A stretch of 64,000 nucleotides of DNA from Neocallimastix lanati (nom. inval.) (Eukaryota > Neocallimastigomycota > Neocallimastigomycetes > Neocallimastigales > Neocallimastigaceae). A program made the translations under genes and the position numbers. This document shows, one piece after another, positions 1 through 10,100 of this stretch. The stretch is from positions 85,001-149,000 of the forward strand of contig JACVTC010000053.1 in the NCBI GenBank assembly GCA_016946835.1, read 5' to 3'. The notes below the pieces were generated by a model. It did no database searches, was not told the origin of the DNA, and saw nothing but the letters and a program-made list of their open reading frames with translations. Position 1 is the stretch's first letter. Each line of letters begins with the position of its first letter.

Positions 1-1367
1 CCTTAATTTACTTTTAAAAAAAAATTTTTTTTTTTTTATTATTTTTATTTTTAATTTTATTTTTATTTTTATTTTTTATTTAATGTACAAAAGAAATATA
101 AAAAAAAAAAAAATTTGACATTTTTAAATAAATCAAAGAAATAACTCTAAAAACACACACCCAAAAAAATAAAATAAAAAAATAAAATAAAAAAAAAAGA
201 ATAAAGATAAATAAAAATAAAATCTAAAAAATTAGATCAAAAAAAAAAAAAGATAAATTTATATATAATAAATTTATAATATATATATAGATAGATTATA
301 ATAAAATAAAATGAAATGAAATGAAATATAAATATATTTAATTATATAACTTTATTTTACTTATTTATTATTTATTTACTTTATTTTAATCTTAACAAAG
401 AAAATATTTCTTTTAGACTTTACAAATAAAATTTTTTAAAATTTTTAAAATTAAAATTTAAAAAAAAAAAAATTATTTTTATTTTTATTTTTATTTCCAT
501 TCTTTTTTTTTTTTTTTTTCTTAATAAATATATATAAATTTTATTTCCTTAAAATAGTGATAATTATTATAAAGATAAATATATATTAACATTTATTAAT
601 ACATACAAATATATATATATATATTTTTTTTTTTTTCTTCCTTAAATTTTATTTATTTATTCTATTGACTTTACCTCCTTTTTTTTTTTTTTTTTTTTTT
701 TTTTGTATGAAATATAAAGTAATAAATATATATATATATATAAAATCACCTTTTACTTTATTTTTTTTTTTTCAAGAATATACTTTAATTTTACTGCCAT
801 TCAGTTTATTATTATTATTATTATTATTTTATTTTTTGTTATAAAAAAATAATATATAAATAATCATAATTTTATAAAGTTTAAATTTTTTATTTTTTAT
901 TTCATATTTTATTTTTTTTTATTTTTTTCAAGCAACCATGTCACTATGCATGTACAACTTTTTTTTTATCTATATTTTCAAAAAATATTATTTTTTTTTA
1001 TAGTTTAAAAAACTTTATTTTTTTTTGTATGAAATATAAAGTAATAAATTTATAAAAAAAAAAAATCACCTTTTACTTTTATTTTTTTTTTTTTTTTTTC
1101 AAGAATATACTTTAATTTTACTGCCATTCAGTTTATTATTATTATTATTATTATTTTTTTTTTAAAAAAAATTAATAATCATAATATATAATAATCATAA
1201 TTTTATAAAGTTTAAATTTTTTATTTTTTATTTCATATTTTTTTTTTTTTTTATTTTTTTAAGTAACCATGTCACTATGCATGTATAACCTTTTTTTTTT
1301 TTTCCTTTTTAAAAAAGTTTATTTTTTATCTATTTTTTTTTTTTTTTTAATACTAATAATGAAAAGA

Positions 1368-1399
<32 letters not shown>

Positions 1400-1783
1400 C
1401 ACCATTGACATTTAAATTTTAAAATTTTTATTAAAATGAATATTATTTATTTATTATTTATTATTCATTATTTATTATTTTATTATTTTATAACGGATAA
1501 TTACCATATTTAAAAATTTTAGTTCAGATTAAGGTTTTTAATTTTTAAATATTTTTTATTATTATTAAATTTTTTATTTTTTTATTTTTTTTTTAATTTT
1601 TTTTTTTTTTTTTATTTAAAACAATAAATAAATAATATAAATTTATATAAAAAAAAATAATAATAAAAAATCATGTCATAACTTTATGTATATATGTAGG
1701 AAGTTAACATAAAATAATAAAAAAAAAATTAAAAATTAAAAAATACAAAAATAAAATTTTACATTTTTTAAAAATTACATTTT

Positions 1784-1840
<57 letters not shown>

Positions 1841-2436
1841 CAATTTTTATTTTTTTATCCCATTTCATTAAATCTCAAATTTTTAATTTTTTTAATTTCT
1901 CCATTTTTTTTTTTTTTTTGAAAGTATTTTTTTAATATTAAACAATAAATATTACTATTAAATATTAAAATTAGTATTAAATAAAAAATAATTAAATAAT
2001 AAATAATTAAATAATAAATATAATAAATAATAAATAATAAGTAATTTAGTAATAATTAGGATTATAAATATTATATTTAATTATAGAGTTTTAAGGCAGT
2101 TAATAATAATTAAGTAAAAAAAAAAAATTTACTTAATAACTTAATAATTTTTTTTTTTTTTATTTTTATTTACTTAAAATAATAATAAATAAATATATTT
2201 ATTATATTTATTATTATATTCTATATATTTATTATTATTATAATTATTATAATTGTTAAAAAAACGTTAAGAACAATTTTTATTTAAAAATATTTTCATG
2301 TGTTTTTATAGTAGTACATAATACTAAATTACATTATTTTATGTTTACCTATTTATCATATAATATATAGATATTATTATAGTTAACAATAATAATTATT
2401 ATAATTATAATTAATATTTATATTTCAACTATTTAT
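1..2436. other. AT-rich intergenic DNA without recognisable genes
   Basis: Almost pure A/T with many homopolymer runs, including a poly-T tract of about 50 nt near 1791-1840 and several TATATA runs. No reading frame with protein-like composition is visible on either strand. The only structure is the direct duplication listed separately (704-965 and 1027-1290). Confidence 0.7.
704..1290. repeat. Direct duplication of a ~260-bp AT-rich unit
   Basis: The stretch at about 704-965 recurs at about 1027-1290 in the same orientation. Both contain, in order, GTATGAAATATAAAGTAATAAA, a CACCTTTTACTTT tract, TCAAGAATATACTTTAATTT, ACTGCCATTCAGTTTATTA, a (TTA)n run and CATGTCACTATGCATGTA. The copies differ mostly in homopolymer length. 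No coding potential is seen; function unknown. Confidence 0.8.
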
Positions 2437-2500
2437 TTTATTTTATTCAATCTGTACTTTCTTATTTAATATTCTACTATTAATTTTATTTTATTTTATT
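2437..2500 (+). repeat. Single diverged copy of the CAATCTGTACTTT satellite unit
   Basis: TTCAATCTGTACTTT followed by ATATTCTACTATT and then ATTTT pentamers matches the unit that is tandemly repeated at 17950-18480, about 15.5 kb away. It suggests a dispersed satellite or transposon-end sequence rather than a local expansion only. Confidence 0.6.
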
Positions 2501-2944
2501 TAAGTAGCACTAACAAACTCTTACTTTATTTACTATTAAAATACTATTTTGTTAATATTCTTTAAATATTCAAAATCCATTATATGTCATAATCCTAGAT
2601 TTCTATTTAGGTTAATATTAATAAAAATTGCTCTTATAGATGTACTAAGGATTCTGACTCTTTGCATAATAAATGATTGTTTACAAATCAGAACGATCAA
2701 TCACAAAATAAATACTTCTTTTGACATACTAAATAACACTACTAATACACACCGATAAGGCTATTGCGAATTTAATGAAGATTCACCCGGTAATACATTG
2801 CTTTACTATTTATTTATAATTCTTATTTTTTTTTTTTTTTGGTTATTTTTTGAACAGTCCTATGTGCATTGTGGTAAAATCATTATTCAGACCATTTGTA
2901 CGATAGAGGACGAGTTGTTCTAGTGAATATTACAATACCTATTG

Positions 2945-2976
<32 letters not shown>

Positions 2977-3848
2977 CAAAGAACCTTCTTTTACATGGTG
3001 AGTGACTCGGCTAAAAGTATAATAAATTCTATCTTTTTTTTTTTTTTTTTTTTGATTATTATATCTATATCTATATATATATGCTTTATGTTGTACTTGT
3101 TTATGTTATAGTAAAAAGTATCTTAAATTATTTAAATTATTTAAAACCAATTACGATACTAATCATTACTTATTTATTTATTTATTTAATTATTTATATA
3201 TTTAAAAATTTCATTTATCTTATAATATTTATTAACATATGACTGAATAAAAAAAAAATTATATACACAGATATATCACCCAGACATAGGATGAAAAAAA
3301 ATAAATAAAAATGTCTAATATAATTCAATTAAAATTAAATTAAAAAAGATGTAAAAAAAAAAAAAAAAAAAAAAAATTTTTTTTTTTTTTTTTTTAGCTT
3401 CATTCTTAAACTGAAAATAGAAATAAAATTGATCGTTAACGAAATTCAATCGTAAAAAAAAATATTAAATATGTCAGCTGATATAGTTTAAATGAATGTA
3501 GGAAACATTAATGTTTATGATACTAACACATGTGAAAAGGATTATCAAAAAAACGGATATCTTAGTATAAAAATGAATCATTACGAATAACCTTGGAAGT
3601 AAAAAAAAAATAAAAAAATAAAAATAAAAAAAAACTAAGGAAATTCTGAAAGGTCATAACAAAAAATAAAACAGCCTTTTCAGTTATGGGAACTACCTTC
3701 AAGAATCTTTTTACTCTTGGGGAGGAACACAGGACAAAATGATTTTTTTTTTTTTAAAAAAAAAAAATATATATATATATATATATGAACAAATAATTCA
3801 TATGAAAAAGCAACCACAATTATTTAAATAAAAATCAAATAATAGAAC
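2501..3848. other. Degenerate intergenic DNA, possible retroelement debris
   Basis: This stretch is slightly less A/T-extreme than its surroundings (2560-3030 and 3420-3740) and carries short protein-like runs broken by stops and by poly-T/poly-A tracts. It lies directly upstream, in the same orientation, of a recognisable copia integrase remnant, so it may be the decayed gag/protease part of that element. I cannot identify any domain here with confidence. Confidence 0.3.
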
Positions 3849-4448
3849 CTCTGGCATAGACGCCTCGGTCATTTTCGATTTCTCTAAAATTCAAGAAAAA
3901 TTAAACCATATTAACATAAAAGTTTAAATGTTCACCAGGCATCAACTTCCAAATTAAAAAAAAAAAATAAAATAAAAATGAAAAAAAAATCTTATAAAGT
4001 TTCAACAAAAATAATACAAGTCAAATTTTTAGAATCTTATTCATATGGATCGTGTTGGACCTGCCGTCAACTCCATTAATAACAATTAAATACTTTTCTC
4101 ACTATCTTGGATGACTATTCAAGATTCCGGTTGGGTAATCTTCACTGAAAGTAAAAAAGTAAAAAAGTAAAAAAGTAAAAATGAGGTATTCAATGTAAAT
4201 TCATTATTTGGTACAATAAAATATATAGTTCTAACAAAAAAAAAATATATATATATATATATATAACTATAAAAGCCATTCGTTCTGACAATGGAAAAAA
4301 AATTTTCAAAACAGTCAATTTCAAACTGATCAAACATCAATTCACCGTTCCGTATAATTCCTCTCAAAAAAATGGTCGAACAAGAAAGATTTAATGGTAG
4401 CCTTATTTCTATCGGCCAAAGCATTTTTTACTCAACTAAGAAAAACTT

Positions 4449-4499
<51 letters not shown>

Positions 4500-4745
4500 G
4501 GGGGGGGGAATATGCCGTCGATACTGCTAACTTTTTTCATAATAGACTCCTCACCACCAAGGTAATCAAAAATCAAAATAGAATCCCTTTTTAAAGTTTT
4601 CTATAACAAAAAAAAACCCCCTGGATTACAGTATCCTTCGGGTTTTTTTTTTTTTTTGGATGCAGGGTCTACTTCTTTGTTCCCAAAGAACTTCGTTCAA
4701 ACTTCGAATAACGACAACTCTCACCCTGGAATCTTTCTTGTCTTC
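3849..4745 (+). pseudogene. Degenerate Ty1/copia pol fragment (GAG-pre-integrase and integrase)
   Basis: Several short frames on the plus strand match the order of copia integrase motifs. At about 3849 a run reads LWHRRLGHF, the GAG-pre-integrase signature. At 4040-4135 come DRVGPAVNSI and then LDDYSRF in a shifted frame, as in the integrase catalytic core. At 4275-4430 come IRSDNGK (second catalytic Asp), HQFTVPYNSSQ and NGRT-type residues leading to the catalytic Glu region. At 4500-4740 come EYAVDTANFFHNRL, then a GCRVYFFVPKELRS-like run typical of the integrase C-terminus. The frames are separated by stops, frameshifts and inserted poly-T and poly-A tracts (for example about 45 T near 4455), so nothing functional remains. 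The assignment rests on motif order, which is well established for copia elements. Confidence 0.8.
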
Positions 4746-4834
4746 ATTAAAAGTATATATAATTAAAAATATATATTATTAAAATTAATCATTAAAATAG
4801 TTAATTAGAAACTTTTATTAAAAAAAAAAAAAAA

Positions 4835-5909
4835 ATGGAGAAAAATCAAGAAATTGAAATAAGCAAAACTAATAGAGGAAAAAAAACAAATTATTTTTAA
4901 ACAGAAAATATAAGTTTAATCTTTCATTCAAAAGGAAAGACAATTCACAAAAAATATAAATGTACAAAATATAAAACATTAAATTAATGTTCATCTTTCA
5001 TTATTTTAAATAATGAGAATCTAATCTTAGAATATGATGACGCACATAATCAGAATTATTTTCTAAAAATAAATATATTTTTTGCGGATAAATTTATATT
5101 GCACCTATATTTAGTTATCAAGTATTCATAACTAGAACCTATATTTACAGAATTAAATTGTTTTTACACTACTTCCTTTTCTATATTAAAAAATAAGAAG
5201 CAAACAACTTATGAAATATTATTTGAAGAAATAAAAAAAAAAAAAAAAAAAATTCAAGTAAATATAATAGTATTGAAATTACCCCAAAAATATTTCATTG
5301 CGATTTTGAAAAAGCTATTATCTAATGCTGCACAAAAAAGTTTTTATTAATGCAAATATTAAATATTGTATATGGTATTTTAAAAGAGCATTAGAAATTA
5401 AAAAAAAAAAAAAAAAAAAATAAAAAAAAAAAAATTATGTGGTAATAAAGTTGAAAAAATAAAAGATTTATATATTTATTATAATAATATTTCGAACTTT
5501 CCTTTTATTAATCCTGAATATATATATGATATTTATAGTAAAAGTAAAAAAGTGTGTGCCAAGAACATAATTATGTTCAATTTTTAGAATTTTTAGAATA
5601 TTTTTTAAAAAAAAAAAAAAAAACCTAGTTAATTAGCTTTGAAACTGAAAATTGGAACTACAATGATAATATTGAGCATATTACAAATAATGTTTCAGAA
5701 ACTTTTAATAAATACTTAAAAAAAATTATTTGCAAAAAAAAAAAAAAAAAACTTTTTTTTCAATTATTATCAGAATTGCAAAAAGAAGAATCAAAATATT
5801 ACATTGATTAAGAAAGGAGAACTGCTGGAATTTTTTTGAAAAAAAAAATAATTAATAAGAACTGAGGAAATCAAAGCTCTGGTTAAATATTACAAAAATA
5901 TGGAAATTC

Positions 5910-5956
<47 letters not shown>

Positions 5957-6045
5957 AAAGAGTTAGCAATGATTTCATTGAATTATGGTTGAAATGTTTC
6001 AATGATTTAAATATAAAAATTATTGATAAACTCATAAATTATTAA
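4835..6045 (+). pseudogene. Degenerate MULE transposase copy (third copy in the window)
   Basis: Starting at an ATG at 4835, the sequence matches the better preserved MULE copy at 15703-17138 base by base over short blocks: the EIEISKTNRG-like N-terminus, a FLYWCH-like segment around 4910-5060, the FADKFILH-like block near 5090 (equivalent of the ADGTF transposase motif), SILKNKKQTTYEILF near 5190-5225 and the C-terminal SETFNKYLK block near 5690-5720. Relative to that copy it lacks roughly 280 bp between the zinc finger and the transposase core, and it carries many stops and poly-A insertions. It is the most decayed of the three copies and must be inactive. Confidence 0.75.
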
Positions 6046-7185
6046 GAAATGTCAGAAAAATGGACCAAATGAATTCTGTCATATATAATAATAATAATAT
6101 TTTTAATAGTAAAAAATTATTTTTAAAAAGAGAATAAATGAATAAATACAATAATGATTAAAATATTTTTTAATCTTTATTGGATTAGGTTAGCATAAGA
6201 ACATTAAAATATATTTTTATGATAAAATATTATTATTAAAAATATTTTTATATTTATATAAATTTAAAGTTTGTTTTTCTTCATAATTATATTCAATTTA
6301 TGATTTAGTATGATCATTTAAATATATGATCCCATGAATTCATTATTGAAATAGAATTAACATAATATATTTGAAATAAATTTTATATTATTTTTATATT
6401 TATAAAAAAAAAAAAAAAAAAAAATAATTGTAAAAATTAAATAAATATATGAAAAAGTAACTAAATAAATAAAAGAATAATTAAGTATATCAATAAAATT
6501 TTCACTTTAAATTTTTTCTTATAATTATAATATACTATAAATTATATAATTTTATATATATATATAAATATTAATTTTTTTTTTTTTTTTTTTTTTAAAT
6601 TTATTTTGATTTATTTAAATTTATTTAAATTTATTTATATTTATTGATTTATTTCGTGTGGTTATTTTTTTTTTTTTATTATTTTATTTAAAAGAACGTT
6701 TATCTCATTCTAATAATTATATTTTTAATTAGTATTTTTAAATTTTTTTTTTCTAATCTCTATAACTATATTTATTTTATTTATTTATATGTTATATTTA
6801 TGAATATTTAAATATTTTAAATATAAGTTTTTACTATAATATATAAATATTTAAATTTATTAATTTATTTTTATTATATATTTAAATATTATAATATTTT
6901 ATAATTATTTTTTTTATTTTTTATTTTTTTTTTTTTTTTTTTAGTTATATTTTTGTTTTTTATTATATTAAATACGATATATTTCTTTTATTTCATTTAT
7001 GTATTATTTTTTTTTTTTTTTTTTTTTTTGGTAATTCTATTAATAATTTTAATGTTTTATATTTCAAATTCTAAAATATAAAATCATTAAATTATATTTA
7101 TTTTTTTTTTCGAATTCTAATACTATATTCTTTTTATTTATATCTTATAATTTTTTTTTTTTTTAATTTTAATTTTTTTTTTCTT
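6046..7185. other. 3' flank of gene 1, shared with genes 2 and 3
   Basis: No gene is visible. From about 6300 to 7185 the sequence aligns, with small indels, to 29450-30323 downstream of gene 3 and, from about 6480, to 19597-20302 downstream of gene 2. It holds the presumed 3' UTR and polyadenylation region of gene 1, read on the minus strand. AATAAA-like words are too common in this composition to pick a site. The block 6047-6205 is also found inverted at about 55695-55850. Confidence 0.55.
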
Positions 7186-10100
7186 TTAGCATTGAGCTGA
7201 AATAATACCACACCATTGATTAAACTCATATCCCCAGGATCCATCAGAATCCGTTTCATAGACTCTGCATCCTTTACAACATGGATATCCTAATTCTTCT
7301 GACCAACATTCACCAGAATCCTTTTGTAATGAAGAATCTTCATATACAGTTAATCCACACCATTCATTCTTAACGAAATCATAGCTCCAATCTCCATATT
7401 CATCTTGTGCATAAATGGTAGTAAATTCAGGTGAACAACATGGATATCCAATAAATTCAGATAAACATTTATTTTTATCTATAGTTTCAGATATTGGTAA
7501 TAACGTTTCTGTTTCTGTTGGCTCAAATAATGAAGTAGAAGTAGGAAGAGCAGTATCTTCAATTGAAGTAGTACTTTCAATAATTGAAGAATCAATAATT
7601 GAAGTAGTTGGATCAATAATTGAAGAATCAGTAATTGAAGTAGTAGGTTCAATACTTGAAGAATCAATAACTAAAGTAGAGGTAGGAAGAATGATATCTT
7701 CAATAGAAGAAGTTGTTTCAATGTCATTAGAATCAAATGTTGAAGTCATGGAAGGAAGAACGGTATCTTCAATAGAAGTACTGGTTTCAATGATTTCAGA
7801 ATCAAATGTTAAAGTTGAAGTAGGAGGAACGGTATCATCAATAGAAGTACTGGTTTCAATAATCGAATCAATTATTGAAGTAGTGGTAGGAAGAACGATA
7901 TCTTCTGTCGATGTATTGGTTTCAATAATATTAGTATCAAATGTTGAAGTAGTAATATCTTCAATAGAAGTAGTCATTTCAATGACAATTGAATCAAATG
8001 TTGGAGTTGCAATAAAGATTGAAGAACTTTCAGTTTCTGTTGAATATAATGATTCAATTACATTTATATCTTCATCAAGATAGTTAGGATCACATTCAAT
8101 GTTATATTCATGACAAATATCTCTATATCTCAAAAGAATAAATTCTTTCAAACCTAACGTGGAATTATTAGATTCAATGGAGGCTTCCCATTCTTCCATA
8201 GTGTAAAAAGTATTATCATTATTATTAATTCTACCAGGGTATTGGCCATCCTCATTGGGAGTTTTATCTAATTGAAGATAAGGTCTAATAAATGATTTTA
8301 TTTCATCAATTCGTGGGAATAATGTGGCAGGATTAAAAACATTAGTTACAATTTCTTTTATTATTTCAATAAAACGATCCATATTACTAGATATTAACAT
8401 ATTTAATATTTCATTTTCCATAAAATATATAAAATCTTCACTAATAAACCTTTTATAATATATATCTCCGGTACCCAAAGTAAGATCGAAATCATGAATT
8501 AAATATGTCCATTTATTATTTTTAGGATTTTTATAAATATAATAATTATGACCACTGTAGAATTGATCCCATGAAGACGTTATAAGTTCAATGGCAATTT
8601 CTTTATAAAATTGTTCAATATCAAAAATGGATTCAACATCCGCTGCTGATTTAGCTTTAGTCATTTTCAATAAAAATTTGTAGAGTTCTTTTTTTTCATC
8701 ATCTTTAGCTTCTTTATTTTCATTTTCGAAGCCATCCTTTGTACGGTACGTTAAATCACAGCGTTCACATTTATATAAATTTGTAGTATCTTTTTCTCCA
8801 TAAACATATTCAATCCAAGATTCTTTATAAGCATCTGTTAAAATATACAATCCCATGAACTCATCATTAATATATAACATGGCATAATTTGCTGAAAGTG
8901 ATGGTAATCCCAATTTATTATGAATATCACTCATCAATTTAGTTTTCAAGAAAGATGGATCTTTTGCATCACCACGAAGTTTAAATTGACGTCGTCCAAA
9001 TAATTCTTTTCCTCCTCGAATTTTTAAATTAAAAGGAGGTTTTGAAAAGGTACGTGAATATTGACCACCTAAAGAAAAAGTGATTTTATTAAATGATTTT
9101 TTTTGACTATAAATTTATTTTATATAAATGATATATAGTTTTATAAAATTTTTTTTAATAAAATATTAAAAATTCATTATAAAATATTTATTTATATTTT
9201 AAATATTATATTAATTTATTTATTAATAAACAGTTAATAATAATTATTAATTAATAACAATTAATAATTATTAATTAATAGTTAATAATAATTAATAATT
9301 AAATAAATTATAATAATAATACTAATACGAAAAATTATGATAGTATTTTTATATTCATAATATCATTATGAAAAAATAGTATTAATATTAAAATGGGTTA
9401 AATTAAAATACTTACTTATTAATTTCAACAATCATAGTAGCATTTTTGGTTTTGAATTCAATAATACCTTTTATTTCTTTTTCATTATTTGTTTTAGTAA
9501 ATTTGTAATTATCTATATGCTTCATTAAATCTGAAGTATTATAGTTATCTGTATAATCATTTATTTTACTATTATAGAAATCAGATTCTATATCATCCAT
9601 TATATAAACTAAATCTCCATTTTCATTTAAATAAACATTCTCAATATAATAGTTGATATTCTCTATAAAATCATTGATTTCTCCAAAAGAAAAAGAAGAT
9701 TCATATAAATGAGAAAGAGTATAAAAGATTTTAATTAGATTTAAATATTCATTATTATTAAAGAACTCAAAAATAAATTTTTTAAAACTCATTTCCATGT
9801 CGTCATCTTCATTACTTAGAAAATTACTATTATATTCTATACACTTTTCAAAATCAATACTTGGATGTCCATTTTCATTCATTGGTAATTCAGGTAATAT
9901 TTCTGAAAAATTAATTCCAGGGAATATTTCTGTAAAGTTTTGTTTATTTACATATTCAATAATTTCTTTGATTTCTATTAATCTTTCATCATTTAAGAAT
10001 ATAAAATTTCCATTACTATCCATAAATACTTGATTTCCGAATTTATATACATATTCCCATATTTCATCATATTTTCTTAAAGGTGTTTCCAATTCAGAAA

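Noticed and set aside
2896-3111. Open frame with Phe and Lys runs, and a similar frame at 4394-4594
   Set aside because: They are generated by poly-T and poly-A tracts; no protein-like composition or conserved neighbour. The second overlaps a decayed copia integrase in part.
7415-8083. Long plus-strand open frame (222 codons) opposite the linker of gene 1, with equivalents at 20532-21128, 30559-31155, 43145-43687, 58337-58660 and 58895-59224
   Set aside because: It arises from the periodic Ser/Thr/Glu codons of the minus-strand linker; it has Val/Ser/Glu repeats only, no signal or domain, and its length follows the linker repeat number. No support for an overlapping gene.
9797-10033. Plus-strand frames opposite module cores (also 22905-23114, 45444-45641, 61018-61215)
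   Set aside because: Recurrent shadows of the conserved [14 protein letters not shown] codons on the other strand.
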